From Blastocatellia bacterium (lineage in GTDB: Bacteria > Acidobacteriota > Blastocatellia > HR10 > J050), in assembly GCA_026985075.1 (NCBI GenBank), contig JALSQX010000074.1, forward strand, positions 58,150 through 122,149: 64,000 nucleotides of DNA. Reading direction: 5' to 3'. The notes under the pieces are model-generated. The model worked only from the letters and a program-made list of their open reading frames with translations. It was not told where the DNA came from and made no database searches. Positions 8,458 to 17,531 of the stretch are shown piece by piece (position 1 is the first letter of the stretch; each line of letters begins with the position of its first letter). Position numbers and translations under genes: made by a program.

Positions 8458-9696
8458 TCACTCATCCGAAATGATGAAGGTCAATCGGCTATGGGCCTGG
8501 CGCAGAGCGGCCTCGACGCGCTCCGGCGCGTCGGCGCGACTGAAGATGAATCCCAGATAGCGCGACCCTTCTGGCAGAGGAATGAGTCTCTGTCCGAGAT
8601 GGGCAGTGATGGTGATGTCTTCGATGCCGGGCACCGCCCGAGCGTCTTCTATTCCTCGCACCTCGCGCAATATGCCGGCTCGGGGAATGGGGATCATCAT
8701 CACGCCAGCGGCGCGACGCTCGCGATGCAGGGATGCGATATCCAGACCGAGCGCGTGTCGAATGATGATCTCTTCCAGCGAGAGCCCCGTACCGAAGCGA
8801 AGCGTCCGCGAGCACAGTCCCCCGATGGATCGGGCGGCGATTTCGATCACCTGGGGTCCTTCCTCGTTGATGCGCAGTTCGGCGTGGACCGGGCCCTCTT
8901 TCAATCCGAGGGCCTGGGCGGCGCGGGCCACACATTCGATGATGGCCGACTGGCTGTCGGGCGAATGCCGCGAAGGCGTGACGTACATCGTCTCTTCAAA
9001 ATAAGGGCCCTCCAGAGGATCCGGCTTATCGAATAGGGCGAGCAGACGCAACTCTCCGCCCACCAGAAGCCCTTCGAGAGCCACTTCATGACCCGGGATG
9101 TACGATTCCACGAGAATTCGACGCGCCGCCCGGGCGTCGCGGGCGATGACGTCTGGATCGTGCAAGATAGCTTCGATGCGTCGAAATGCCGCCAGAAATT
9201 CGCTCTTTCCGTCAGCGCGGATGACGCCTCGACTGGCGGCCAGAAAGGTCGGTTTCAACACGCAAGGATACGCCACCTGCTCGGCCAATACGCGGGGATC
9301 ATCATCGAGCGAGAAGACCCAGAATTGCGGTCCGGGAACGCCGGCGCGCGCCAGCAGCCGGCGCATGAGATCCTTATATCGCGCGGCGCGGGTCGATTCA
9401 ACCGAATTATGAGGAAGTCCGAGCGCGGCGGCGATCTGAGCAGCCACCATGGCTGTATCGTCATCTACGCCGATGACCGCATCGATGGGATATCTCTGGG
9501 CGAATGCGGTCACAACACGAGCCGCCTCGTCGGGTCGATGGAAATCGAGGGCCAACAATCCTGCCGGATTCTTCTCGGCGAGCGAACTCGCCTCTTCGGA
9601 GGCGACGACCACATCCACGCCGAGCCGCTCGGCCGCTCGCATGAAATCCGGCGCTCGATACGTTCGCGTTGGGAAGAGCAAGAGGATTCGAGGCAT
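8458..9696 (-). CDS. ATP-grasp carboxylate-amine/thiol ligase-like protein
   Basis: A 412-residue protein with an N-terminal Rossmann-like preATP-grasp domain (residues 1-100, starting MPRILLLFPT) and an ATP-grasp fold. Visible parts are CVLKPTFLAASRG (ATP-binding Lys strand), the metal/ATP segment GPVHAELRINEEGPQVIEIAARSIGG and a C-terminal lid-like domain. This resembles the PurK/biotin carboxylase/L-amino-acid ligase group. The ATG at 9696 follows a GAGGG site; earlier in-frame starts are less likely. The acyl and amine substrates cannot be told. It lies in the same orientation just downstream of the CHAT gene. Confidence 0.8.
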   Translation of the reverse strand: MPRILLLFPTRTYRAPDFMRAAERLGVDVVVASEEASSLAEKNPAGLLALDFHRPDEAARVVTAFAQRYPIDAVIGVDDDTAMVAAQIAAALGLPHNSVESTRAARYKDLMRRLLARAGVPGPQFWVFSLDDDPRVLAEQVAYPCVLKPTFLAASRGVIRADGKSEFLAAFRRIEAILHDPDVIARDARAARRILVESYIPGHEVALEGLLVGGELRLLALFDKPDPLEGPYFEETMYVTPSRHSPDSQSAIIECVARAAQALGLKEGPVHAELRINEEGPQVIEIAARSIGGLCSRTLRFGTGLSLEEIIIRHALGLDIASLHRERRAAGVMMIPIPRAGILREVRGIEDARAVPGIEDITITAHLGQRLIPLPEGSRYLGFIFSRADAPERVEAALRQAHSRLTFIISDE

Positions 9697-9730
9697 GAGC
9701 GTATATCCCTCGTGGACGGGCATCAGAGCA

Positions 9731-12343
9731 TCACGAAATCTTCATTCGAATGGCCGATGACTGACGCCGCACAACCAGTCCCAGAGCCAATAACAGGATG
9801 AAGACGGTGACGCCAGCCAACAGGATCACCAGACGCCCAACAGCCGCCATAGCCACGTGGCGTTCACCATCTCCGATGATCACAAATCGGGCCCAATAGT
9901 GAGGATGTCGATAGGCGCTCGTTCGCCACAACTTCAGCTTCGCCACACGCAATGCCGTTTGGACATCCTCTCCCGCTCGGAGTGATCGATAGAATGTCTC
10001 CATGAACTTGGCCGTTGAAGCTTCATCAGCATCCCACAACGTGAGGACGACGGCAGGAGGACCGGCATAAAACAACCCACGCGCGAGACTCGTCATCCCC
10101 CACCCGGTGACGGCCTCTCCCCACATCGGTCGAGTGTGACTCATGACGACCACTTGGGCGCGCAGACTCGCGTTGAAGAGAAAAGGAAGCGAGAAGGGGT
10201 TATCCAGGGTGCCGCACGACTTCTCCGAGACGTTCGCACGAGCAGGTTCACGCTCATCGATGACATACGGATTCATCATGTGAAGCAGCCGGTAACGAGA
10301 CCACAAGGAGCGTTCAGCGCGCTCATGATCTGTCGAGCGGAGAGTCCAAACATCGACATAGCGAGTGCCGAGCGCTCGATGGAGCGCTCGCATCTCCGAT
10401 CCAGAGGGAGGTTGCTCGCTCCGTCCTCCCGGAGCAGCTCGGACGAGGGATGATGGGCCGCGAACGATCAGAAGACGATCCGACGGAGCGCCGTTCACCG
10501 GCTGCTCGCGGAGCCAATCGAGCACACTGGCTGAAGGCGAGTAAGAGATCGTCGTGGTCTCCAGCACATATTGCCAATCGCGATCTCCGGCGAGCGGACG
10601 GGGTCGAATGAGAGTCTCGAAGGGAAGATAAAAGAGCCAGCCATCCGGTACGATGATCAGATGCGATACATCTTGCAATACTCGTTCGGCCGGGCCGAGG
10701 AGGACGTCGTAGAGACGCCGGCTGGCGGCAATGAGATCGCTTGGCGAAGATGACCGACCGAGCAGGCGATAATAAGCCTTCACCATGGGTTCCACCTGGC
10801 TGCGCGGTGGGAGCTCATGGACGGCCAATTCTTCCGAAGTGATGACCATGAGATAGGATCGCGGCTCGCCTAACATGTACGCCAAGAGCGCCGTCTCTGG
10901 AGCAATCGTTCTCTGGCGAAGGCGCTCAATCGATATCACGCGAGGGTATCGCCATTCGGCATAGCGCGGCTCGACGCGTCGCATGTCGCGCCGAAACCGC
11001 TCCAACTCTACCTGCGCGCGATACCACCGCTCGACCAATGCGGCACGCGCTGTCTCGGATAATCCCGGCGCGCGCAAGGCGCGATGCACTTCGTCGAGGC
11101 GCTGCAGGAGCCGCCGCTCGCGTTCGAGCCGGAGCGGATCGACGCCACGATGAATGTCAATGCGAGCCTCAGCCATCCAGTCCTGAAATGCTCGCGCGCG
11201 CTGGCGCTCCAGGAGAGACCACGCGCGGTCAATCTGCGATCGATCCGATTGTAATAGCAGGTCGGCATACCTGCGGAAGAGATCGGCGGGATGAACGGGA
11301 ATGATGTCGTCTTCTTCTCTCGCCATGAGAATGCTCGGCATCGCTTCCAGCGCCTTCACGGCCGCCTCAAAAGATGATCGCGCCCGCTCTTCTTCGCCGC
11401 GATCGAGATGGAGTTGAGCCAGGCGCACGCCCAGCCTCCACTTCAGGTTCGCGTCCTCGATCTGAGAGGCGAGATCGAGCGCCTGTCGATACAATCGCAT
11501 CGCTCGATCGGGCCGATGCGCGTTCCACGCCATTTCGCCGAGGCGAGCGAGCGCGCGACCTTCATTCCATCGATCTCTGGCCCGGCGATAGGCGATGAGC
11601 GCCTGTTGGGCCATACGCCAGGCCCGCTCGGATTGCCCTTCCCGATCGTAGACTTCGGCCAATCGAGTCGAGGCCCGACCGATGAGCGCCCAATCGCCGA
11701 GGCGTCGCGCCACGGTCAGCGCTCGTTGAATGCGCTCGATGGCCTGATCGATCCGATCCTGGCGCTCGAAGATCTCTCCAAGACGCATGAGCGCGCTGAA
11801 CGTTCCCCGCCACCCTCCCGCCTGCTGATATAAGGAGAGCGCCCGTTCGATGGTCGTGACCGCCTGCGAGGCCTCGCCGGTCGACGCGTAGATCTCGGCC
11901 AGATACTCCTTCGCTCGAGCCTGAAGGATCACATCGCCCACGGTGCGCGCCATCTCTGCGGCACGCTGGAGATCCTCCTTCGCTTTTTCGAACCGACGTC
12001 GCTGGAAGGCGATCAATCCTCGCTCGCTGAGCGCCTCGGCCTCACCGGCGCGGTCGCCCGACTCGCGATACAGGGTCAAGGCCCGTTGACAGAGATCTTC
12101 CGCCTCAGCCAGCGTGTCCTCGAACAAGGCCGTTTGTCGCCGCTGGCGACATTGTTCGAGCAATGGCCGGGACGCACGTTCACCGGCCGCGGCTGATGAT
12201 GAGGTGATCCCCGGTTGGGCGATGGGCATGGCCCGGGAGGATATCGAGGCAGTCATGAAGAACAGAGAGAGGCTGAGCAGAGACGCTCTCTTCCTCCATA
12301 TGAGGACCCATGAGATCCGCTCATGAGCTACAGCGCAGCCCAT
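9731..12343 (-). CDS. TPR-repeat protein with a degenerate CHAT domain
   Basis: About 870 residues from the chosen ATG at 12343. An N-terminal hydrophobic segment (RKRASLLSLSLFFMTAS) suggests a signal peptide or anchor. Residues about 60-400 hold roughly eight tetratricopeptide repeats, then a helical linker and a CHAT (caspase-like) domain, then a C-terminal transmembrane helix (about 835-858). The CHAT catalytic His and Cys seem absent: the strand that normally ends in ATHG reads LLHMMNP, and the usual SACETG reads SHTRPM. A GTG at 12535, overlapping the HxlR stop by four bases, is an alternative start giving 934 residues. Likely a scaffold or pseudo-protease at the envelope. Confidence 0.8.
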   Translation of the reverse strand: MGCAVAHERISWVLIWRKRASLLSLSLFFMTASISSRAMPIAQPGITSSSAAAGERASRPLLEQCRQRRQTALFEDTLAEAEDLCQRALTLYRESGDRAGEAEALSERGLIAFQRRRFEKAKEDLQRAAEMARTVGDVILQARAKEYLAEIYASTGEASQAVTTIERALSLYQQAGGWRGTFSALMRLGEIFERQDRIDQAIERIQRALTVARRLGDWALIGRASTRLAEVYDREGQSERAWRMAQQALIAYRRARDRWNEGRALARLGEMAWNAHRPDRAMRLYRQALDLASQIEDANLKWRLGVRLAQLHLDRGEEERARSSFEAAVKALEAMPSILMAREEDDIIPVHPADLFRRYADLLLQSDRSQIDRAWSLLERQRARAFQDWMAEARIDIHRGVDPLRLERERRLLQRLDEVHRALRAPGLSETARAALVERWYRAQVELERFRRDMRRVEPRYAEWRYPRVISIERLRQRTIAPETALLAYMLGEPRSYLMVITSEELAVHELPPRSQVEPMVKAYYRLLGRSSSPSDLIAASRRLYDVLLGPAERVLQDVSHLIIVPDGWLFYLPFETLIRPRPLAGDRDWQYVLETTTISYSPSASVLDWLREQPVNGAPSDRLLIVRGPSSLVRAAPGGRSEQPPSGSEMRALHRALGTRYVDVWTLRSTDHERAERSLWSRYRLLHMMNPYVIDEREPARANVSEKSCGTLDNPFSLPFLFNASLRAQVVVMSHTRPMWGEAVTGWGMTSLARGLFYAGPPAVVLTLWDADEASTAKFMETFYRSLRAGEDVQTALRVAKLKLWRTSAYRHPHYWARFVIIGDGERHVAMAAVGRLVILLAGVTVFILLLALGLVVRRQSSAIRMKIS

Positions 12344-12531
12344 CGAGAGGATCCATCTCACCGTTTCGCTCATTGTTGCGCTCGCGATCGTCGGACTCAT
12401 CGAAATGCTCACCTCAGAGGGTGCGATCCAGACGAATGGGCATGCCTCCATTGACCGCTTTGCATCGCTCACCTCCCGAAGGGTTTCGCCATCCGGATGT
12501 TCATCCATCGAATCAAGATAGCGACTGACCG

Positions 12532-12957
12532 TCACAACAATACGATGTCCTCTTGTGATGGACGAGACCGAGTCGATGGTTCCCTCGATGAGGGCATTGT
12601 TCGACTCGCTCTCGGTGGGTGAGCGTCAGACAATGCTCGGCAATTCGGGCAATCCGAGTCGGTGCCCGAGAACGCCGCCCCCACCTGCTTGAAGGCGCTC
12701 AGGACGGCGATGACAGCTCTCCCCCGCTCGGTCAACTCGTACTCTACTCGGGGTGGCGCATCTGGATAGACGTGGCGCGCGATCCATCCGTCGGCTTCCA
12801 GTGCCTTCAGTTTCGCCGAGAGCGTGCGCGAGCTGATGCCTTTCAATCCGGCCATCAAGCTATGCGTGCGCTGTGCTCCCCGCGCGAGTTGATGCAGAAG
12901 ATGCAATTTCCATCGATCTCCGATCTGCTCAATCATCCACTGAGTTGGACACGGCAT
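12532..12957 (-). CDS. HxlR-family winged-helix transcriptional regulator
   Basis: A 141-residue regulator. CPTQWMIEQIGDRW at the N-terminus is the conserved HxlR opening with the family cysteine. It is followed by GISSRTLSAKLKALEADGW (recognition helix) and PPRVEYELTERG (wing). The ATG at 12957 is chosen because a perfect GAGGAGG lies six bases upstream; the 5' end overlaps the glycosyltransferase 3' end by 29 bases. The C-terminal 50 residues are low-complexity and Pro/Ser/Arg-rich. HxlR proteins commonly sense redox or electrophile stress through cysteine. Its neighbours suggest it may control the CHAT gene that follows. Confidence 0.88.
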   Translation of the reverse strand: MPCPTQWMIEQIGDRWKLHLLHQLARGAQRTHSLMAGLKGISSRTLSAKLKALEADGWIARHVYPDAPPRVEYELTERGRAVIAVLSAFKQVGAAFSGTDSDCPNCRALSDAHPPRASRTMPSSREPSTRSRPSQEDIVLL

Positions 12958-14461
12958 ACGCGACCTCCTCGATGAGGACTTCTGGACGGGACGCGGCATC
13001 GACACATATGACTTTCACCGGGCCTCGACCGGCCGGTCGCCAGCGCTTGACGAATCTCGGCGAACGGTAACCGGCGAAGATGACCACCGTCGGCACCCCC
13101 AAGGCGACAGCGATGTGTTGTCCGGCGGAATCATACCCGACGTAGTGATCCGTCTGAGCGACCAACGCACTGAACCGCCCGATACCCCCACACCAGGTGA
13201 ACACATCGACGCCGCGTCCCTTGGCTCCAACAGGATGGGCAACGCCAGCCTCGCTGAGTTCGACGACTCGCCGACCGGACGCTCTCACCACCTCGACGAT
13301 GGCTCCGATGCGAGCAGCTTCCTCTGCGCCCGCCCCTTTATCCAGTAAAATTGTGGCTCCATCGCGCATCAGCCGCACCACCAGCTCCTGCTCGAATGCA
13401 CCAGGAATGCGTTTCCTGGGATTCTCGCCAACGCCCAGGTTAACGCTGATGAGGGGGCGCCTGTGGCCCCGGCGGATCTGCCGCATTACTGTGCGGGCGA
13501 AGTCGAGATCCCGTCGCCGGAGCGATACGCGAGGAGACAACCGTTCGCCGTCCCCGAAAATCTCATTGACCCAGTACGCCGTCAACTGACCGAGACTCTC
13601 AGCCCCGCGCTTCTGATAGCAGCGACTCTCGAAGAAATAATACGATCGTTCATCGGCGACGACGGGGAGCATTCCCAACTGGGTCAACCGCGAATCTGGA
13701 TCGACGACGATGAATTCGTCAGGATGGAGATCTCGCGTCTCCTCGGCCACGACCTCGACAAGGTTCAGCCAACTCGACAGTCGATCGATGAGGTCCCCAC
13801 TTCGATCGTACTCAATAGGGTGAATCCGCAGTCGCCATTCGCCGCCGAAAAGCTCGTGCAGCTTCTCTCCTCCGAGGAGTACGAGTTCGGCTCGAGGCAT
13901 CATTGTTTTCAGCTTCTGCCAAATGATGCTGGTGATCTCCACGTCGGCTCCCAGCGTCACTCGGGAGAGGATGAGTGCCTTTTTGATCCTCTCCGATCGC
14001 GTCAGGTCGAACGGTCGTCGCGCCCTGATGCGCTCTATCCGCCGGAGAAGATGCTGCTCGGAAGAGAGTCCAAACTGGTTCAATCGATCATTGATGGCCT
14101 TCCCTTGAGGTAATCGCCGACAGAACTCGATGACCCGGGCAAACGCCGTGTAGTAGATGTCACCATCTCGTGGATCGAAGGAATCAGCCAATGGCTCGAC
14201 GATGCCGGTGAACAGGGCGTGGGTTCCAGATGTGGACAGAGCCGGATCTTCCGACACAGCCATCTCGCAGAGCAGGGCGAGCGTTTCGGCGGCGACGCCG
14301 TCGTGGGAGCGTCTGGCGGACATGAACGCCTCGGCGGCGTTTTGAGCGAGGCGACGGACCCCGGCAGGCGTGAGCCGACCATAGCGCTTGAGATGACGGA
14401 AGAGATCACGCTGCCGGTCAGCTTCACGGATGAGATCATCGACTGCGCGCGCGTCTGCCAT
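12929..14461 (-). CDS. GT-B glycosyltransferase, family 9-like (heptosyltransferase-like)
   Basis: A 510-residue protein. Residues about 1-160 form a helical N-terminal extension unlike classical heptosyltransferases. Residues 165-500 carry two Rossmann-like halves: IKKALILSRVTLGADVEITS (donor-half start) and ISVNLGVGENPRKR (equivalent to the GASx(P)xK turn). The ending YDSAGQHIAVALGVPTVVIF is the classic GT9 'D-S-x-x-x-H-x-A-x-x-x-G' motif. It probably transfers a sugar in envelope polysaccharide synthesis; donor and acceptor are unknown. A TACAAT box about 20 bases upstream may be a -10 element, giving a short leader. Confidence 0.78.
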   Translation of the reverse strand: MADARAVDDLIREADRQRDLFRHLKRYGRLTPAGVRRLAQNAAEAFMSARRSHDGVAAETLALLCEMAVSEDPALSTSGTHALFTGIVEPLADSFDPRDGDIYYTAFARVIEFCRRLPQGKAINDRLNQFGLSSEQHLLRRIERIRARRPFDLTRSERIKKALILSRVTLGADVEITSIIWQKLKTMMPRAELVLLGGEKLHELFGGEWRLRIHPIEYDRSGDLIDRLSSWLNLVEVVAEETRDLHPDEFIVVDPDSRLTQLGMLPVVADERSYYFFESRCYQKRGAESLGQLTAYWVNEIFGDGERLSPRVSLRRRDLDFARTVMRQIRRGHRRPLISVNLGVGENPRKRIPGAFEQELVVRLMRDGATILLDKGAGAEEAARIGAIVEVVRASGRRVVELSEAGVAHPVGAKGRGVDVFTWCGGIGRFSALVAQTDHYVGYDSAGQHIAVALGVPTVVIFAGYRSPRFVKRWRPAGRGPVKVICVDAASRPEVLIEEVAYAVSNSVDD

Positions 14462-14694
14462 TTTCGATGAGTGATTATTGTACCCGACGGAACCACCTCA
14501 CGGAACCTCTGACGAACACAGTAATGACACAAAGGGAGAGCTGGGAGCCCAGGCGGCCGCCAGGAAAAAGCCTGGATGTGTGCCCCGGGAGACAGATCTT
14601 CTCATCTCCATGAGTTCTGAACGGGCAACATCTCTGGGGCAGCGAGCGCGACGCAATTCTTCAGCAAGGGTCGCCGCGGCTCTGGTGAGCGCGC

Positions 14695-14724
14695 TTGATA
14701 TTCTCTTTCTTCCCCGGCTATAGT
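14695..14724 (+). promoter_or_regulatory. Sigma70-type promoter of the HTH/redoxin island
   Basis: TTGATA at 14695-14700 and TATAGT at 14719-14724 are separated by 18 bases. About 18 bases further lies a strong AAGGAG ribosome-binding site (14742-14747). This would transcribe the small ORF at 14754 and the HTH gene at 14867. Confidence 0.65.
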
Positions 14725-14753
14725 GGGGGCAGGTTTTCAATAAGGAGTGAGGA

Positions 14754-14948
14754 ATGCATTCAGGCGCGATCAAGCTGGAAGGTGATCTCCCTCTTTTTGA
14801 TGAGTGGGAGTTTCTCCATTCGTTGAGTGTTTGTATTGCACCCACCCCCGGGAGGAGGTCAGCGGCATGCCTCGGTATTATTGCCCATCCTGTGGTCGCG
14901 AGACGGAGCACGTATCGGTGCGACGAGCGGCGGAGGTGGCCCAGGTGA
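14754..14948 (+). CDS. Possible small peptide ORF, 64 residues, unknown
   Basis: The ATG at 14754 sits six bases after AAGGAG and just downstream of a good promoter, so translation initiation is well supported. The product begins MHSGAIKLEGDLPLFDEWEF; its C-terminal third overlaps the HTH gene in another frame and becomes Arg-rich. Only the first 35-40 residues look protein-like. It may be a leader peptide that couples translation to the zinc-ribbon/HTH gene, whose own ribosome-binding site lies inside it. No family is recognised. Confidence 0.4.
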   Translation: MHSGAIKLEGDLPLFDEWEFLHSLSVCIAPTPGRRSAACLGIIAHPVVARRSTYRCDERRRWPR

Positions 14949-15103
14949 CGCGCCGCACCATGTATAATTGGATCAGAAGCCAGTGGGTGCATGGCGTCGA
15001 ACATGCCAGTGGACGAAGATTCATTTGCGTGGAGTCGATCCTGAAGAGAATAGGAGAGCCTCAGTGGGATGCCGATGAACGTTCATCGCTCGCGGAGAAA
15101 TGA
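14867..15103 (+). CDS. Small zinc-ribbon / helix-turn-helix DNA-binding protein
   Basis: A 78-residue protein from ATG 14867, with GGAGGAGG nine bases upstream. It starts with a single knuckle, YYCPSCGRETEH (C-x2-C, with a later His), and continues with VRRAAEVAQVTRRTMYNWIRSQWV, a MerR/excisionase-like HTH whose second helix reads RRTMYNW. A C-terminal GRRFICVESILKRI strand-helix completes the HTH_17 fold. It is probably a transcription regulator for the genes that follow. The ligand or target is unknown; the gene is promoter-proximal in its island. Confidence 0.7.
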   Translation: MPRYYCPSCGRETEHVSVRRAAEVAQVTRRTMYNWIRSQWVHGVEHASGRRFICVESILKRIGEPQWDADERSSLAEK

Positions 15104-15246
15104 TAACGATGACGGGCGTCGGCGGCCGGGAGATGAGTGAACGTGGGAGTGGCGAGATTGTCCCATCAACAAAAGCGGCGGCAGATTTTGAATGGATGCA
15201 CCGACCGGATTCTGGATCCCGTCACCCCGCACGCGTTTCATTTTCC

Positions 15247-15310
15247 GTGAAAAAGTGTGAAAAATTGTGAAATTTTGCCTACTTGACAGGATTTGTGGAT
15301 TTGATATATT
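15247..15310 (+). promoter_or_regulatory. Promoter with upstream GTGAAA repeats
   Basis: Three imperfect tandem GTGAAA-type units (15247-15272) precede TTGACA (15283-15288) and TATATT (15305-15310), spaced 16 bases. The repeats lie where an activator or repressor would bind. The small HTH protein encoded just upstream is a plausible binder (inference). Confidence 0.6.
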
Positions 15311-15347
15311 GGGGGCATGAGGAGGGAGGAATCGTAGGAGTCTTACA

Positions 15348-16400
15348 ATGGGCTCGCTCAGGTGGGCGAAACAGCGTTTTTTGTTTTATGGTCTCGTTGC
15401 TGGCATCCTGACAGCCGATGCATGGGTGCTGCAATACCTCCTTCACCATTATGATCTCCCAGCTTCATTTCAAACGGAACCGCCGCCGGAAGAAGAGCAT
15501 GTTCATTTGAACTACGGAGAGCTCTTCCCTCCTCTTTCCGATATAAGTGTGACCGGGAAAACGATCGATGCAGAGTTCCTTCATGGGAAATGGGGAGTGA
15601 TCTTCTACTTTAAGGACCGTCCGATGGTTGACTTCTTATCCTATTGCGACACCTTGAATCGCAAATATCACAGTCTGGGATTACAACCGCTGGGCATCAC
15701 ACGAAGGGAAACCAAAGAATTAAAGCAATTCTTGAACAGGCGTGCCATCTCTTATCCCATTCTCCTTGATCCCGGAGATCGCTTAAGAGATCTTCCCCAT
15801 CTGGAACATCACCGTTATGGGTTCTTCTTCATTAATCCAGACGGGATGATTGAATTTTCGCTCCATCGACTCATGACATCGAATGATCTCCGCCAATTGG
15901 TGGAGAAATATCTTGTTGGTCAGATTAACTACGACATTGAAAAAGAGTGGCGTCTTGGGATACAGCCTGGAGATACACTGCCGCCATATAAGATCATCGA
16001 CGTGAAAACGGGCGCAGCATTGACCATTCATGACCTGGATGTAACAAACAGCGTGATGATCTTCTTTACGGCGAGTTGTTCAACTTGTCAGATGTCGAAC
16101 TATTGGGAAGAGCTCAAAGCGATAGAGACGTCGAGTGTGCGACCACGGAACAGGTTTTATTATATCTTCAGCCAGAACTTCGCTTTCTCCGATCTGATCG
16201 ATCGCATGAATGCTCACCATATCACCGCGAATGTGTATATTGCCGAAGAGGAGTTCGACGTGTTGGAGTCTCCTTATGTAACAAAAGCACCGCTCTCCGA
16301 AGAGGCGCTCGTATTGACGATCGATATCCGAGGACGGGTGAAGACTGTCGAGCCTTTGGCTCAATGGCTGGCGAGAATCTCAAAGGAGTCGGCACAATGA
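15348..16400 (+). CDS. Membrane-anchored protein with tandem thioredoxin-like domains
   Basis: A 350-residue protein with an N-terminal membrane segment (about residues 12-32) and two thioredoxin-fold modules. The first (about 55-195) resembles an AhpC/TSA domain but lacks a CxxC: after GVIFYFKDRP only an isolated Cys follows. The second (about 205-340) has MIFFTASCSTCQMSNYW, a CxxC redox motif at the right place. It probably acts outside the cytoplasmic membrane as a thiol-disulfide oxidoreductase or sensor. Its stop overlaps the next start (ATGA), so it is translationally coupled to the beta-propeller. Confidence 0.75.
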   Translation: MGSLRWAKQRFLFYGLVAGILTADAWVLQYLLHHYDLPASFQTEPPPEEEHVHLNYGELFPPLSDISVTGKTIDAEFLHGKWGVIFYFKDRPMVDFLSYCDTLNRKYHSLGLQPLGITRRETKELKQFLNRRAISYPILLDPGDRLRDLPHLEHHRYGFFFINPDGMIEFSLHRLMTSNDLRQLVEKYLVGQINYDIEKEWRLGIQPGDTLPPYKIIDVKTGAALTIHDLDVTNSVMIFFTASCSTCQMSNYWEELKAIETSSVRPRNRFYYIFSQNFAFSDLIDRMNAHHITANVYIAEEEFDVLESPYVTKAPLSEEALVLTIDIRGRVKTVEPLAQWLARISKESAQ

Positions 16401-17518
16401 AAAGGAACCGCTGGTTATGGGCAGTGATTGGCATTGCGGGACTGAGCATTGTCCTATTCTTTTTAGTGCAGGAGCAGCAGCGGCCATCTCCAAGCGCTGT
16501 GGCAGATACTATCTTCTCCACTTCCGAGGAGACCAAACCTTCTCAGGAGAAGGAAACCAATGTGAGCTTCTATCAGGAGGTACCGATATTTGATGGATTT
16601 GGGTTTGACTACCCGTTGTATGTACGTCGCGATAATGAAGGGAATTATTACGTGACCGATCAGAACAACCATCGGATTTGCGTCTTCGATCCATCCATGA
16701 GATTCAAATTTCAGATCGGTCAACTGGGGCAAGGTCCTGAAGATCTGAGTCATCCGACGGGATACGCGCTTGATTCCTATGGCCGGCTTTATATCAAAGA
16801 TGTGGGCAATCTTCGCATACAGATCTACGACAAAACGGGGCATCACGTGGGAGGATTTCGATCGCCTCTGAAATCTCCCGACATCGCCGTCAATTCTCAA
16901 GGTGAGGTTTTCCTCAACCACGCGACGAGAGGTCATCTGATCTCTGTGTACTCGAGCGATGGTGAACTTCTCAGACAGTTTGGTGATCTGATGAGCCTGT
17001 CACGCGCTTATCCAGGACACGCGAACGATGAGAGATATCGCGTGCCGCTCAGCCGTGTGGTCATGGCCATAGACGGACAAGATAATCTCTACGTAGCATA
17101 CGTTTTCGCTCCCATCATTCAAAAGTATGATCCTGCGGGAAAGCTGCTCTGGGAGCGGAGACTGGAGGGTCCGCTCATCGATGTCCTCACAAAGTCGTTC
17201 TGGCAAGCACTAGAGCCGAGCCCGGCCACGGAAAAATACGAACCGGACACGGTCATGAATATGGACGGGATTCAAATGGCTGTGATGTGTCAGAGCATAG
17301 CCGTGGATGAAAAGACGAATCGGCTTTTTATCCTTCTGGGGGCCGCTGATATCATCTACGTGACTGATGATGCTGGCAGGAAACTTCGACTTTTGAGCCC
17401 GAAAAAGCTCAGGAATAGTTATCTATGGACATTAACGTTCAGCGATGGGAAGCTGTATGCAACGGACAACGCGCGATGTTACCAACTCGTCGTGTCAAAT
17501 TCTCATACATTTCACTGA
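16397..17518 (+). CDS. Membrane-anchored 6-bladed beta-propeller (NHL-like) protein
   Basis: A 373-residue protein: an N-terminal helix MKRNRWLWAVIGIAG... (signal anchor, residues 5-25), a Ser/Glu-rich linker, then repeated 'hydrophobic-D-x-x-G-x-hydrophobic-Y-V-x-D' strands such as DNEGNYYVTDQNNHRI, DSYGRLYIKD, DGQDNLYVAY and FSDGKLYATD. These mark a 6-bladed NHL-type propeller. The ATG at 16397 follows AAAGGAG and overlaps the redoxin stop by four bases. Propellers of this kind act as extracytoplasmic binding or scaffold proteins; paired with a thiol-redox protein it may form one extracytoplasmic complex. Confidence 0.75.
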   Translation: MKRNRWLWAVIGIAGLSIVLFFLVQEQQRPSPSAVADTIFSTSEETKPSQEKETNVSFYQEVPIFDGFGFDYPLYVRRDNEGNYYVTDQNNHRICVFDPSMRFKFQIGQLGQGPEDLSHPTGYALDSYGRLYIKDVGNLRIQIYDKTGHHVGGFRSPLKSPDIAVNSQGEVFLNHATRGHLISVYSSDGELLRQFGDLMSLSRAYPGHANDERYRVPLSRVVMAIDGQDNLYVAYVFAPIIQKYDPAGKLLWERRLEGPLIDVLTKSFWQALEPSPATEKYEPDTVMNMDGIQMAVMCQSIAVDEKTNRLFILLGAADIIYVTDDAGRKLRLLSPKKLRNSYLWTLTFSDGKLYATDNARCYQLVVSNSHTFH

Positions 17519-17531
17519 GGAGGTGAACCGT

